DNA of 64,000 nt, taken from assembly GCF_002278135.3 (NCBI RefSeq), contig NZ_CP029425.2, positions 5,866,001 to 5,930,000 of the forward strand, given 5' to 3'. How positions within the stretch are numbered: position 1 is the first letter of the stretch; the number at the start of each line of letters is the position of its first letter. Of this stretch, positions 53,835 to 63,604 are shown piece by piece. A program made the position numbers and the translations under genes. The DNA is from Bradyrhizobium ottawaense (lineage in GTDB: Bacteria > Pseudomonadota > Alphaproteobacteria > Rhizobiales > Xanthobacteraceae). Under the pieces are notes generated by a model. It did no database searches and had not been told where the DNA came from. It saw nothing but the letters and a program-made list of their open reading frames with translations.

Positions 53835-56800
53835 TCATTGCAGGAGCGGGGTCCGCAAGTCGAGGGTCAGCGGAAACTCATTTGTGCGTTCCTCGGGCGG
53901 CGGCTGGACCGGCCCCGGCGTATGGCCGTGGTCCTGGAAACGCGCCAGCCGCCGCGCCTCGGCCTCGTAGGTGTTGACCGGCTTGGTGTCGTAGCTGCGG
54001 CCGCCGGGATGGGCGACGTGGTAGACGCAGCCGCCGATCGAGCGGCCGTTCCAGGTATCAATGAGATCAAAGGTCAGGGGCGCATGCACCGGAATGGTCG
54101 GGTGCAGGCCGGAGGCCGGCTGCCAGGCCTTGAAGCGGACCCCGGCCACGGCCTCGGCGGAGCGGCCGGTCGAGGTCATCGGCAGGCGGCGGCCGTTGCA
54201 GGTGACGATGTGGCGGCCCTCGACAAAACCCTCCGCCTTGACCTGAAGCCGCTCGACCGATGAATCGACATAGCGCACGGTGCCGCCGGCCGAGCCCTCC
54301 TCGCCCAGCACGTGCCAGGGCTCCAGCGCCTGACGCAGCTCCAGCGTCACGCCGCCATGATGGACGCGGCCGAACGCGGGGAAGCGGAATTCGAGCTGGG
54401 CCAGATACCATTCCGGCTCGAACGGATAGCCGAACTGCTTCAGCTCGGTGAGAACGTCGAGAAAATCCTCCCAGATGAAATGCGGCAGCATGAAGCGGTC
54501 ATGCAGCGCCGTGCCCCAGCGCACGAACTTGCCGGCCTGCGGCTCGCGCCACATCTTCGCGATCAGCGCGCGGATCAAGAGCTGCTGTGCCAGCGACATG
54601 CGCGGATCGGGCGGCATCTCGAGCGCGCGGAATTCGACGAGGCCGAGCCGGCCGGTCGAGCCCTCCGGCGAATAGAGCTTGTCGATGCAGATCTCGGCGC
54701 GATGGGTGTTGCCGGTGATGTCGACGAGCAGATGCCGGAACAGCCGGTCGACCAGCCATAGCGGCGTCTGGGTGCCCGGTGGCGGCACGTGCGCGAGCGC
54801 GATCTCGAGTTCGTAGATGCTGTCGTGGCGGGCTTCGTCGATGCGCGGCGCCTGGCTGGTCGGGCCGATGAACAGGCCGGAGAAGAAATAGGACAGCGAC
54901 GGATGCCGCTGCCAGTGCAAGACCAGACTCTTGAGCAGATCAGGCCGGCGCAGGAACGGCGAGTCCTGCGGCGAGGAGCCGCCGACCACGACGTGGTTGC
55001 CCCCGCCGGTGCCGGTGTGGCGGCCGTCCACCAGGAAGCGGTTGGCGCCGAGGCGAATCTTGGCGGCATCCTCATAGAGCCCGACGGTGATGTCGACCGC
55101 CTCACGCCAATTCCTTGCCGGCTGGACGTTGACCTCGATCACGCCGGGATCGGGCGTCACCTTGATGACCTCGACCCGCGGATCGAAGGGCGGCGGATAG
55201 CCCTCGACATGGACCTGGAGCTGCATCTCTTCCGCCGTGGCTTCGAGCGCCGCGATCAGCTCGAGATAGTCTTCGATCCGCTCGACCGGCGGCATGAAGG
55301 CGCAGAGCACGCCGTCGCGGACTTCGATCGACAGCGCAGTACGCACCGGAACAGACGTGTTGAGATGCTCGGGCTCGACCCGCGGCGGCGATTCCGGGCG
55401 CGCCGGAAGGCTGAACACCGGCAGCTTGCCGCGCGCCTCCATCGGATCCCGCTCGATAATGTAGGGATATTGATTGGGCGGGACGTAGCCGAGCGAGCCG
55501 AGCGGCAAGCGCAGGCCGAGAGGCGAATCGCCGGGCATCAGGAACAGATGATTGCGCCGGAGAGCCCAACGCTCGCTGCGCCAGCGCGGCGACGCGTTCC
55601 AGCGCTGCACCGGCAGCACGAAGCCGCGCGGCGTGTTGAGGCCCTGCTCGAACACGCGCGCCATCCGCGCGCGCGCTTCCGGATCGGACAATTTGGAGTC
55701 GGACGGATCGACGTTGACGGGCAACTCGGCTTCCTTCTGGAGCCAGTAGGCAGTGTCCTCGTAAGCCGGGATGATGTAGCCGGGATCGAGCCCGAGCCGT
55801 GCCACCGTACCCTCCATGAAGGCCTCAGCATCCTTCGTCTCGGCGCGCCGCGGATTCCCGATCCTGGCGATCAGGTCGGCATTCTTCCAGATCGGCACCC
55901 CGTCCTTGCGCCAGTACAGGCCAAACGCCCAGCGCGGCAGGCTCTCGCCCGGATACCATTTGCCCTGGCCGTAATGCAGAAGGCCGCCGGACGCGAAGCG
56001 CGTGCGCAGGCGGCGGATCAGATCGTCGCCCAGCGCGCGCTTGGTCGGGCCGACGGCCTCCGTGTTCCACTCGGCAGCTTCGAGATCGTCGACCGAGACG
56101 AAGGTGGGCTCGCCCCCCATGGTGAGCCGCACGTCCTGCGCGGCGAGATCGCCGTCGACCTGCTCGCCGAGATCGTTGAGCCGCGCCCAGGATTCGTCGG
56201 AGAAAGGCTTGGTGATGCGCGGCGCCTCGCGAATGCGGCGCACGCTCATGTCGAAGGCGAACTCGACCTCGGCAAAGCCGGCGCTGCCGGAAATCGGCGC
56301 AGCCGAGCGGTAATGCGGCGTGGCGGCGACCGGGATGTGGCCCTCGCCCGCGAGCATGCCGGAGGTCGCGTCGAAACCGATCCAGCCGGCGCCGGGCAGA
56401 TAGACCTCGGCCCAGGCGTGCAGGTCGGTGAAGTCGTTCTCCACTTCCGGCGGTCCCTCGATCGGATCGATGTCCGGGCGGATCTGGATGAGGTAGCCGG
56501 AGACGAAGCGCGCGGCGAGCCCGAGATGCCGGAAGGTCTGGATCAGGAGCCAGGCGGAGTCGCGGCAGGATCCGGCGCCCGAGGCGAGCGTCTCCTCCGG
56601 CGTCTGCACGCCCGGCTCCATGCGGATGATGTAGCGGACCTTCTTCTGAAGTTCGCGATTGAGCTCAACCAGGAAGTTGACGGTGTTCGGAGCGTCCTGC
56701 GGGATCGAATCGAGATATTTCGCAAACAGGCGATCGGGCTTGATGGTCTCCAGATAAGGCGCCAGTTCGGTCTTCAGGTCGTTCGGATAGTCGAACGGAA

Positions 56801-57104
56801 AGCTGTCGGCATAGGGCTCGACGAAGAAGTCGAACGGGTTGACCACGGTCATCTGCGCCGTGAAGTCGACCTCGATCTTCAATTCGGTCGTCTTCTCCGG
56901 GAAGACATAGCGGGCGAGCCAGTTGCCTTGCGGATCCTGCTGCCAGTTCACGAAATGGTTGGCTGGCGTGACCTTGAGCGAATAGCTCATGATCGGCGTG
57001 CGCGTATGCGGCGCCGGCCGCAGGCGGATGGTCTGCGGGCCGACGTCGATCGGGCGATCGTATTTGTAGTGCGTGACGTGGTGTAATGCGACGTAGATCG
57101 ACAC
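53835..57104 (-). CDS. Large transglutaminase-like protein with DUF2126 C-terminus
   Basis: 1089 residues from GTG 57104 ([33 protein letters not shown]). Transglutaminase domain in residues 1-280, with Cys in [34 protein letters not shown] and His in [23 protein letters not shown]. The long remainder matches DUF2126 ([60 protein letters not shown]). First gene of the three-gene system, 27 nt before the ATP-grasp gene. A 19-residue upstream extension (to 57161) is not supported. Confidence 0.9.
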   Translation of the reverse strand: MSIYVALHHVTHYKYDRPIDVGPQTIRLRPAPHTRTPIMSYSLKVTPANHFVNWQQDPQGNWLARYVFPEKTTELKIEVDFTAQMTVVNPFDFFVEPYADSFPFDYPNDLKTELAPYLETIKPDRLFAKYLDSIPQDAPNTVNFLVELNRELQKKVRYIIRMEPGVQTPEETLASGAGSCRDSAWLLIQTFRHLGLAARFVSGYLIQIRPDIDPIEGPPEVENDFTDLHAWAEVYLPGAGWIGFDATSGMLAGEGHIPVAATPHYRSAAPISGSAGFAEVEFAFDMSVRRIREAPRITKPFSDESWARLNDLGEQVDGDLAAQDVRLTMGGEPTFVSVDDLEAAEWNTEAVGPTKRALGDDLIRRLRTRFASGGLLHYGQGKWYPGESLPRWAFGLYWRKDGVPIWKNADLIARIGNPRRAETKDAEAFMEGTVARLGLDPGYIIPAYEDTAYWLQKEAELPVNVDPSDSKLSDPEARARMARVFEQGLNTPRGFVLPVQRWNASPRWRSERWALRRNHLFLMPGDSPLGLRLPLGSLGYVPPNQYPYIIERDPMEARGKLPVFSLPARPESPPRVEPEHLNTSVPVRTALSIEVRDGVLCAFMPPVERIEDYLELIAALEATAEEMQLQVHVEGYPPPFDPRVEVIKVTPDPGVIEVNVQPARNWREAVDITVGLYEDAAKIRLGANRFLVDGRHTGTGGGNHVVVGGSSPQDSPFLRRPDLLKSLVLHWQRHPSLSYFFSGLFIGPTSQAPRIDEARHDSIYELEIALAHVPPPGTQTPLWLVDRLFRHLLVDITGNTHRAEICIDKLYSPEGSTGRLGLVEFRALEMPPDPRMSLAQQLLIRALIAKMWREPQAGKFVRWGTALHDRFMLPHFIWEDFLDVLTELKQFGYPFEPEWYLAQLEFRFPAFGRVHHGGVTLELRQALEPWHVLGEEGSAGGTVRYVDSSVERLQVKAEGFVEGRHIVTCNGRRLPMTSTGRSAEAVAGVRFKAWQPASGLHPTIPVHAPLTFDLIDTWNGRSIGGCVYHVAHPGGRSYDTKPVNTYEAEARRLARFQDHGHTPGPVQPPPEERTNEFPLTLDLRTPLLQ

Positions 57105-57255
57105 GGGGTGCGATGCTCCAGCAGCTTTTTTGAGCAGAACACCTGATGTCAGCGCGATCAAGCACTAACAACGGGCAGGGCGTGCCTAGGAAGTATCCCG
57201 TCAGCCCGGCGGGCGAACTACGATGTCGGAGTTTGGCGCTCTGAACCTTCCGCGA

Positions 57256-57342
57256 CGCCATGGCCGGGCTTGTCCCGGCCATCCACGCCCTTCGCTGCAG
57301 TATCAAAGAACGTGGATGCCCGGGACAAGCCCGGGCATGACG
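57256..57342. repeat. Palindromic repeat, GGCCGGGCTTG type, copy 2
   Basis: CGCCATGGCCGGGCTTGTCC followed by CGGCCATCCACG forms the left arm; CGTGGATGCCCGGGACAAG and CCCGGGCATGACG form the right arm, with a spacer of about 25 nt. Same family as 2828-2925. It lies in the 278-bp gap between the chemoreceptor stop and the start of the transglutaminase operon. Confidence 0.8.
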
Positions 57343-57382
57343 ACCTCTTGTGGGGCCACGCAATTACCCTCTTCGCGCGGCC

Positions 57383-58699
57383 CTACGCCGCCGACGTCAG
57401 CCGCTGCAAAAACTGCGTCACCTCGCGCCGGAGGGTCTCGACTTCGCCGTGGACGCGTTCGGAGGCGCTGTTGACGCGGCTGGCGACGCGCCCCGTATCG
57501 GCGGCGGCTTCGCTGATGCCTGACACGTTGGAGGACACTTGCGAGGTGCCGACTGATGCTTCCTGGACGTTGCGGGCGATCTCGCGGGTCGCGGTGCCCT
57601 GCTCCTCGATCGAGGCGGCGATGCTTGCGGTGATACCGTCGATCTCTGCGATGGTCTGCGCAATCGCCTCGACGGCTGCGACCGAGTTGGTGGTCGATTG
57701 CTGCATCTCGCCGACCTTGGCGCTGATCTCCTCGGTGGCCTTCGCGGTCTGGTTGGCGAGGCTCTTGACCTCGGAGGCCACGACGGCGAAGCCGCGGCCG
57801 GCCTCGCCTGCCCGCGCCGCCTCGATCGTGGCGTTGAGCGCCAGCAAATTGGTCTGCTCGGCAATTTCGCTGATCAGCTTGACGACGTCGCCGATCCGCA
57901 GCGCGGCATCCGCGAGGCTGCGAATCTCGCTGCCGGCACGATTGGCTTCATCGACGGCGCGCCCGGTGCTCGTGGTCGAGCCGGCCACCTGGCGGCTGAT
58001 CTCGGCGATCGAGGATGCGAGCTGTTCCGCGGCGCTCGCCACCGTCGCAACGTTGTTCGACGCCTGATCGGACGCACTGCGCATGCCGGAGGTCTGACGG
58101 TTCGTCGTCTCCGCCGCCGCCGCCATCTGGCCGGCATCGGATTCGAGGTCGGTCGCGGCGCTCATCAGGCTGCCCGCGACTTCGTCGAGATGAGTGCCGA
58201 ACTGCTTTGCGAGGCCGGCGATCTCGACCACGCGGCGACCGAGGCTGTCGGTGCCGGCATTGATGACGGTGGCCGAGCGGCGGAACGAACCGGGCAATCC
58301 GCGCGCGAGGATCTTGCGGAAATACTTGCCGCGGCTGGCATAGTCCATCGATGCCGAAGCCTCGCGGACGAAGGCGTCGGCGATGTCGAGCATGTCGTTG
58401 ACCGACGTCTGGATGGCGCCGATCCGGCCGGCCTGGCGCTCGCTCAGGATCCGCGCTTCGAGATCGCCGCGCGCCGCCTTGCGGCAGACATCGGCGACCT
58501 CATCGACGGCCACCGCCGTGCGATGCTGACACCAGAGCGCGTAGCCGAGCAGCAGGATCGCCGCGCCGAGCGGCGCTGCACTGATGATTCCGGTCCAGCC
58601 GAGCAGCGAGAGGACGAACGCGATGCTGGCGAGAAGGCACGCGACTGCGGTCGCTCCCTGCGCCTTAGAGAGAGAGCACAAATTCATCGTAACCGACAC
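57383..58699 (-). CDS. Chemoreceptor without a periplasmic domain
   Basis: 438 residues starting [27 protein letters not shown] (58687) is an alternative start. Two adjacent helices (about 17-36 and 40-57) form a hairpin with almost no periplasmic loop, then a HAMP-like segment and an MA signalling domain with tip [24 protein letters not shown] near residue 290. The gene overlaps the end of the PAS gene by 35 nt in another frame. Together they look like a split Aer-type sensor. Confidence 0.88.
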   Translation of the reverse strand: MSVTMNLCSLSKAQGATAVACLLASIAFVLSLLGWTGIISAAPLGAAILLLGYALWCQHRTAVAVDEVADVCRKAARGDLEARILSERQAGRIGAIQTSVNDMLDIADAFVREASASMDYASRGKYFRKILARGLPGSFRRSATVINAGTDSLGRRVVEIAGLAKQFGTHLDEVAGSLMSAATDLESDAGQMAAAAETTNRQTSGMRSASDQASNNVATVASAAEQLASSIAEISRQVAGSTTSTGRAVDEANRAGSEIRSLADAALRIGDVVKLISEIAEQTNLLALNATIEAARAGEAGRGFAVVASEVKSLANQTAKATEEISAKVGEMQQSTTNSVAAVEAIAQTIAEIDGITASIAASIEEQGTATREIARNVQEASVGTSQVSSNVSGISEAAADTGRVASRVNSASERVHGEVETLRREVTQFLQRLTSAA

Positions 58700-59183
58700 C
58701 GTTTTGCTTGAGCAGACCGACCATCATTTCGAAGCTCGCACGCATGCCGTCCTTGGCATTGGCGTGGCGCGCCTCTTCCGCGCAGAGCGCCTTGTAGATC
58801 GGTTTGATTTTCTCGACCGGCGCCGGATCGGGCCTGCGTCGATTGGAATGATAGCCGATGATGTTGCCGTGATCGTCGAGCGTCGGGGTGACATGGGCGA
58901 ACACCCAATAGTGGCTGCCATCTGCCGCTAGATTGACGACGTAGGCGAAGATTTCCTGCTTGGCCTGGAGCGTATCCCACAGCAGCTTGAAGACGCAGCG
59001 CGGCATGTCGGGATGGCGGATCAGGCTGTGGGGCGCGCCCATCAGCTGCTTCCAGGGGTATTTCGCCATGCGGAGAAAGACGTCATTGGCGTAGGTGATG
59101 CGGCCTTTGAGATCGGTCTTCGATACAATCAGCTCCTCCTCACCGAGGAGATTTTCCACCCCCGTGGGACGTATCGCTTGCAT
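58665..59183 (-). CDS. PAS-domain sensor protein
   Basis: 172 residues from ATG 59183, with AAGGA about 9 nt upstream; the frame extends 15 codons to 59228 without support. PAS_3/Aer-type fold: [68 protein letters not shown] is the pattern of FAD-binding aerotaxis PAS domains. The gene ends inside the chemoreceptor gene. Probably supplies redox input to that receptor. Confidence 0.88.
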   Translation of the reverse strand: MQAIRPTGVENLLGEEELIVSKTDLKGRITYANDVFLRMAKYPWKQLMGAPHSLIRHPDMPRCVFKLLWDTLQAKQEIFAYVVNLAADGSHYWVFAHVTPTLDDHGNIIGYHSNRRRPDPAPVEKIKPIYKALCAEEARHANAKDGMRASFEMMVGLLKQNGVGYDEFVLSL

Positions 59184-59411
59184 CGGTTCGATCCTTAAAG
59201 GCCGGCCCACCACGCTGTGGAGCCGCATCGCCCCCTGTCTACGGCAACAGTGTTAATCAGGTGTAAGCCGCGGATCCCTAGCGAAGGAACCTCGCCTCCG
59301 TATCATTACGTAGCGAACGATCGGTGCAATTCGCGCAACCACACGCGCCGCTCATCGGCCGCGCGTATCCCCCAATGACACGCAATTGCATGTGTGGTGC
59401 GCGAAGCGCGG

Positions 59412-60935
59412 CTACATCGTCGCGCCGAGCACCCAGGGCGCGAACTCGGCACCGCCGAAATCAAAGCTCTCGCTCTTGGTCGGCTGGCCCGAGGCCGTCT
59501 TGAGGATGAGATCGAAGATGCGCTGGCCGCATTGCTCGACGCTCTCCTCGCCTTCGAGGATGGTGCCGCAATTGACGTCCATGTCCTCTTCCATGCGCTT
59601 GTACATGGGCGTGTTGGTGGCGAGCTTGATCGAGGGCGCCGGCTTGCAGCCGAACACGCTGCCGCGGCCCGTGGTGAAGCAGACGAGATTGGCACCGCCG
59701 GCGACCTGCCCGGTTGCCGCGACAGGGTCGTAGCCGGGCGTGTCCATGAAGACGAAACCCTTCTTGGTGATGGGCTCGGCGTAACGCAGCACCTCGACGA
59801 GGTTGGTGGTGCCGGCCTTCGCCATCGCACCGAGCGATTTTTCAAGAATGGTGGTGAGGCCGCCGGCCTTGTTGCCGGGGCTCGGATTGGCGTTCATCTC
59901 GGCGCCTTCGCGCTCCGTGTATTCGTCCCACCAGCGCATCAGGTCTACCAGCTTCTCGCCGACCTCGCGGCTGACGGCGCGTCGCGTCAAGAGATGCTCG
60001 GCGCCGTAGGTCTCCGGCGTCTCCGACAGGATCACGGTGCCGCCGTGGCGCACGATGAGGTCGCTCGCAGCTCCGAGCGCGGGATTGGCCGATACGCCAG
60101 AATAGCCGTCCGAGCCGCCGCATTGCAGGGCCACGGTGAGCTCGCTCGCCGGCACCGTCTCGCGCTTAACCTTGTTGGCGTCAGCCAGCGCTTCGCGCAC
60201 GAAGGCGATGCCTGCCTCCACGGTCTTGCGGGTACCGCCGACCTCCTGGATGTCCATCGCGCGCAGGCGTCCTGCGAGCTTCTGCTCCTCCATCAGACCA
60301 CCGATCTGGTTCACCTCGCAGCCGAGGCCGAGCACGATGACGTGGGAGAAATTGACGTGGCGCGCATAGCCGCCGAGCGTGCGGCGGAGCAGCGCCAAGG
60401 GCTCGTTCTGCGTCATACCGCAGCCGGTCTTGTGAGTCAGCGCGACCACGCCGTCGACATTGGGGAAATCGGCCAGCGGATTGTCGCCGGTGAAGGGATT
60501 CTTCTTGAAGACGTCGGCGACGAGGCTTGCGACATGCGCGCTGCAATTCACCGAGGTGAGGATGCCGATATAGTTGCGCGTGGCGACGCGGCCGTCCGGG
60601 CGGCGGATGCCTTCGAAGGTCGCCGGCAGGTCGAAATTCGGCGTCGGCTTGACGTCGGCGCAATAGGCGTAGTCTTTTGAAAAGTCGCCCATGCCGATGT
60701 TCTGCACGTGCACGTGCTGGCCCGGCGCGATCGGAATGGTCGCAAAGCCGATGATCTGGCCGTAGCGGATGACGGGCTCGCCCACCGCGATCGGCTTGAT
60801 CGCGACCTTGTGCCCGGAGGGGATGCGCTCGACCGTGGTCACGCCGTCGGCGACGACGGTGCCGGGGGGCAGGCTGGCACGCGCGATCACCACGCCATCA
60901 TCGGGATGCAGGCGGATGACGGGGCTGATGGTCAT
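59412..60935 (-). CDS. Altronate/galactarate dehydratase family enzyme (UxaA/GarD type)
   Basis: 507-residue sugar-acid dehydratase. N-terminal SAF-like domain ILP-type (VIRLHPDDGVVIARASLPPGTVVADG) followed by the large UxaA domain with GYVRPDGRVATRNYIGI-like IRRPDGRVATRNYIGILTSVNCSAH, THKTGCGM, HVIVLGLGCEVNQIGG, LQCGGSDGYSGVSANPALG and NPSPGNKAGGLTTILEKSLGAMAKAGT. Likely converts a hexarate or hexonate to a keto-deoxy acid that an aldolase cleaves; the HpaI-like aldolase gene lies upstream on the same strand, separated by a repeat. Confidence 0.88.
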   Translation of the reverse strand: MTISPVIRLHPDDGVVIARASLPPGTVVADGVTTVERIPSGHKVAIKPIAVGEPVIRYGQIIGFATIPIAPGQHVHVQNIGMGDFSKDYAYCADVKPTPNFDLPATFEGIRRPDGRVATRNYIGILTSVNCSAHVASLVADVFKKNPFTGDNPLADFPNVDGVVALTHKTGCGMTQNEPLALLRRTLGGYARHVNFSHVIVLGLGCEVNQIGGLMEEQKLAGRLRAMDIQEVGGTRKTVEAGIAFVREALADANKVKRETVPASELTVALQCGGSDGYSGVSANPALGAASDLIVRHGGTVILSETPETYGAEHLLTRRAVSREVGEKLVDLMRWWDEYTEREGAEMNANPSPGNKAGGLTTILEKSLGAMAKAGTTNLVEVLRYAEPITKKGFVFMDTPGYDPVAATGQVAGGANLVCFTTGRGSVFGCKPAPSIKLATNTPMYKRMEEDMDVNCGTILEGEESVEQCGQRIFDLILKTASGQPTKSESFDFGGAEFAPWVLGATM

Positions 60936-60958
60936 GGATATCTCCTGTATCGAAATGA

Positions 60959-61096
60959 TCGTGCCCCGGACGCAGCGCAGCGTGAAACGATGCGCTGCTG
61001 ATCCGGGGTCTGGTTGTTACGTCATGCGCTTTGTTAGCGACTGGGTCCCGGCTCTGCGCTGCAGCGCTTTGCGCTGCAACGTGTCCGGGACACGAG
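60959..61096. repeat. Palindromic repeat, CTCGTGYCCCGGACGC type, copy 3
   Basis: TCGTGCCCCGGACGC at the left end and GTGTCCGGGACACGA at the right end, with GATCCGGGGTCTGG and GGGTCCCGGCTCTG inside in inverted order. It fills the gap between the dehydratase and aldolase genes and would form a strong RNA hairpin on both strands. Confidence 0.8.
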
Positions 61097-61097
61097 A

Positions 61098-61874
61098 TCA
61101 GGCCTTCCCGCCCGAATCCTTGCGGGTGGCATTGACCTGCATCTTGGCGTAGGTCGTCATCAGGCCGACCTCGTTCGAGAGCGTCACCAGCTTGAAGCCC
61201 ATGTTGATGGCGCGCGCCGCGCCTTCGGCGCCGCTGCAATGGATGCCCGGGTTGAGGCCGCGCTTGCCGCATTCCTTGATGATCTTCTCGTAGATCGCGA
61301 GTATCTCGGGCTCGCTGCGGTCGAGCTTGGGCTCGAGGCCGTAGGAGAAGCCGAGATCGGACGGACCGATATAGACGCCGTCGATGCCTTCGACGTCGAG
61401 GATCGCTTCCATGTTCTCGACCGCGGTCTTGGTCTCCATCATCGGCAGCAGGATGGTGTCGGCATTCGCGGTCTTCTGGTACGAGCCCGCGGTGCCGTAC
61501 ATGCCGGCGCGGATCGGGCCGTTGGAGCGCACGCCCTGCGGCGGATATTTGGAATAGGAGACGAGGTTCCTGGCTTCCTGCGGCGTGTTGACCATCGGGC
61601 AAATCACGCCATAGGCGCCGCCGTCGAGCACCTTGCCGATGATGCCGGGCTCGTTCCAGGGCACGCGGACCATCGGCGTCACCGGATGCTTGTCCATGGC
61701 CTGGAAGCATTGCACCATCGACAGATAGTCCTGCACGCCATGCTGCATGTCGACGGTGACGCTGTCGAAGCCGCATTGCGCGATCATCTCGGCCGAGAAG
61801 CCGGAGGGTATAGCGAGCCACGCGTTGACCACGGCCTTGCCCGACTTCCAGATTTCCTTGACCTTGTTCGCCAC
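61098..61874 (-). CDS. HpcH/HpaI-family aldolase
   Basis: 258-residue class II (divalent-metal) aldolase. Motifs: GKAVVNAWLAIPSGFSAEMIAQCGFDSVTVDMQHGVQDY, PMVRVPWNEPGIIGKVLDGGAYGVICPMVNTPQEA and IDGVYIGPSDLGFSYGL. Family members cleave 4-hydroxy-2-oxoheptanedioate (HpaI) or 2-keto-3-deoxyglucarate (GarL). Here the candidate partners are the GarD-type dehydratase downstream or the hpa genes upstream. I cannot choose between them from sequence alone. The 250-bp gap above it contains a half-copy of the 30-bp palindrome repeat. Confidence 0.88.
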   Translation of the reverse strand: MANKVKEIWKSGKAVVNAWLAIPSGFSAEMIAQCGFDSVTVDMQHGVQDYLSMVQCFQAMDKHPVTPMVRVPWNEPGIIGKVLDGGAYGVICPMVNTPQEARNLVSYSKYPPQGVRSNGPIRAGMYGTAGSYQKTANADTILLPMMETKTAVENMEAILDVEGIDGVYIGPSDLGFSYGLEPKLDRSEPEILAIYEKIIKECGKRGLNPGIHCSGAEGAARAINMGFKLVTLSNEVGLMTTYAKMQVNATRKDSGGKA

Positions 61875-61977
61875 GTTGCCTTCCTTCTTTGTTGTTTGGA
61901 CCGTGTCATTTGGACCGTCGTCACCATGACGAGCGCCGCGACAGCACGACCCGCTGTTAGCGCGAACCGGGCCGCCG

Positions 61978-61996
61978 CGCTACGCTCGCAATGACG
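61978..61996. repeat. Half-copy of the CGTCATTGCGAGCG repeat
   Basis: GCGCTACGCTCGCAATGACG is the end of the repeat seen in full at 16721-16800, present here without its partner arm. Confidence 0.5.
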
Positions 61997-62125
61997 CAAC
62001 GCCTATGCGGCCGCCTTCTGGCGCCGGGAATCGGCGCCTGATCGACCGCCAGCCTGGACCGCCATTTGCGCGAAAATGCGCATTCATGTCTATGGCTTGG
62101 AGCACCCGGACGGGCATATCTGCTG

Positions 62126-62656
62126 TCACTCCTCGGAACTTGCCTCCTCGGCGCCGCCGAGCTCTGCAAGACTCTGTTCGAGCGCGCCCAGCATATCCTG
62201 CAACTCAGCGAGCTTGCGCGCGCCAAAGCGCCGCGTGATCTCGGCATAGATCGCCTCCGAGGTCGGCGCCACCGAGGCCATCAGCTTCACGCCCTCTTTC
62301 GAGATCGAGACCATGCTGCGACGCTGGTCCGCCTTGGCGGTCTTGCGTTCGATCAGATTGCGCGCCTCGAGATCGCGCAGGATGCGCGACAGGCTCGGTC
62401 CCAGCAGGAACGCCGTGCGCGCGAGTTCCGTGACCTCGACGGCTTCAATGGCCGCCAGTGCACGCAGGATGCGCCATTGCTGCTCGGTCAAGCGGTGCTC
62501 GCGCAGCGAGGGACGAAACTGCCGCATCACCGCTTCGCGGGCCCGCAGCAGCGACATCGGCAGCGAGCGCGAGAAATCGCGCATCGGCACCTGTCTTGCG
62601 GTAGGTCCTGCGGCAGGCGCGCTTCCGTTGGCCGGATCAGCCGGTCTCTTCACCAT
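62126..62656 (-). CDS. hpaR: MarR-family regulator of homoprotocatechuate degradation, HpaR
   Basis: 176-residue MarR-type repressor. Winged-helix region: RPSLREHRLTEQQWRILRALAAIEAVEVTELARTAFLLGPSLSRILRDLEARNLIERKTAKADQRRSMVSIS. The tail matches HpaR of homoprotocatechuate pathways. It is divergent from hpaH with a 111-bp gap that holds a perfect 16-bp palindrome. Expected to repress the hpa genes until an aromatic inducer binds. Confidence 0.9.
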   Translation of the reverse strand: MVKRPADPANGSAPAAGPTARQVPMRDFSRSLPMSLLRAREAVMRQFRPSLREHRLTEQQWRILRALAAIEAVEVTELARTAFLLGPSLSRILRDLEARNLIERKTAKADQRRSMVSISKEGVKLMASVAPTSEAIYAEITRRFGARKLAELQDMLGALEQSLAELGGAEEASSEE

Positions 62657-62672
62657 GATGCCCTTTCAAACC

Positions 62673-62685
62673 GCAAAATGTTTGC
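62673..62685. promoter_or_regulatory. Possible second operator site near hpaR
   Basis: GCAAAATGTTTGC is a small palindrome with 5-bp arms and a 3-nt centre, 17 bp upstream of the hpaR start. It may be an autoregulation site, though it is weaker than the palindrome at 62720. Confidence 0.3.
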
Positions 62686-62719
62686 AGTGCAGCAAGCCGA
62701 AATTGTGTTTGACGCATTC

Positions 62720-62735
62720 ACTTAACATGTTAAGT
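62720..62735. promoter_or_regulatory. Probable HpaR operator, 16-bp perfect palindrome
   Basis: ACTTAACATGTTAAGT is a perfect palindrome in the middle of the hpaR-hpaH divergent gap, an A/T-rich island in GC-rich DNA. MarR regulators typically bind such sites between divergent promoters. It stands 33 bp upstream of the hpaH start. Confidence 0.7.
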
Positions 62736-62767
62736 ATCTCCCGGCACCCCAATTTGTAAGATCACAA

Positions 62768-63574
62768 ATGGCGCTTTCCAACGACGATATCCAAGCTTGC
62801 GCGAGGCGTCTGCACGAGGCGGAGAAGACCCGCGTGCAGATCCGGCAGCTGTCGCAGGATTTCCCCGGCATCACCATCAACGACGCCTACGCGATTCAGA
62901 GGGCCTGGGTCGACGTCAAGATCGCCGAGGGACGCATCGTCAAGGGCCACAAGATCGGCCTGACCTCGAAGGCGATGCAGAGCGCGCTCAATATCGACGA
63001 GCCCGATTCCGGCGTGCTGCTCGACGACATGTTCTTCGCCGATGGCGGGATCATTCCGACCGAGCGCTTCATCGCCACACGCGTCGAGGCCGAGCTCGCC
63101 TTCGTCATGAGCAAGCGGCTCGCGGGGCCGGGCTGCACGCTATTCGACGTACTCAACGCCACCGATTTCGTGGTGCCGGCACTTGAAATTCTGGACACCC
63201 GCATCGAGCGCGTCGATCCCAAGACCAAGGCGACGCGAAAGATCTTCGACACCATCGCCGACAATGCGGCGAATGCCGGCATCGTGCTCGGCGGGCGGCC
63301 GATCCGCCCGCTCGACGCAGACCTGCGCTGGATCGGCACGCTCTGCTTTCGAAACGGCCAGCTCGAAGAGACCGGCCTTGCCGCTGGCGTGCTCAATCAT
63401 CCGGCGACCGCCGTCGCCTGGCTCGCCAACAAGATCGCGCCGCTCGGCCTTGCGCTCGAACCGGGTCAGGTCGTGCTTGCCGGCTCCTTCATCCGCCCGA
63501 TCGAGACCCGCAAGGGCGACACAATTCAAGCCGATTATGGCGCCTACGGCTCGGTCAGCTGCTACTTCGCTTAG
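62768..63574 (+). CDS. hpaH: 2-oxo-hept-4-ene-1,7-dioate hydratase HpaH
   Basis: Hydratase of the homoprotocatechuate meta-cleavage pathway, 268 residues, giving 2-oxo-4-hydroxyheptanedioate. Fumarylacetoacetase-like fold: TRVQIRQLSQDFPGITINDAYAIQRAWVDVKIAEGRIVKGHKIGLTSKAMQSALNIDEPDSGVLLDDM, then EAELAFVMSKRLAGPGCTLFDV with the metal Glu pair, and AGSFIRPIETRKGDTIQADYGAYGSV at the end. First gene of the rightward hpa unit; hpaF follows after 30 nt. Confidence 0.93.
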   Translation: MALSNDDIQACARRLHEAEKTRVQIRQLSQDFPGITINDAYAIQRAWVDVKIAEGRIVKGHKIGLTSKAMQSALNIDEPDSGVLLDDMFFADGGIIPTERFIATRVEAELAFVMSKRLAGPGCTLFDVLNATDFVVPALEILDTRIERVDPKTKATRKIFDTIADNAANAGIVLGGRPIRPLDADLRWIGTLCFRNGQLEETGLAAGVLNHPATAVAWLANKIAPLGLALEPGQVVLAGSFIRPIETRKGDTIQADYGAYGSVSCYFA

Positions 63575-63604
63575 ACGCATAAAAATACAGGGAGTGAAAC
63601 CGCG

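Noticed and set aside
51330..57086. Very long plus-strand open frames (977 and 765 residues) opposite the ATP-grasp and transglutaminase genes
   Set aside because: They are rich in Arg, Ala, Gly and His with no known domain, and they mirror strongly supported minus-strand genes. Such antisense frames are normal in GC-rich DNA.
58665..58699. Frameshift joining the PAS and chemoreceptor genes
   Set aside because: Both genes have good starts and normal domain ends. A coupled split is simpler, though comparison with relatives is needed.
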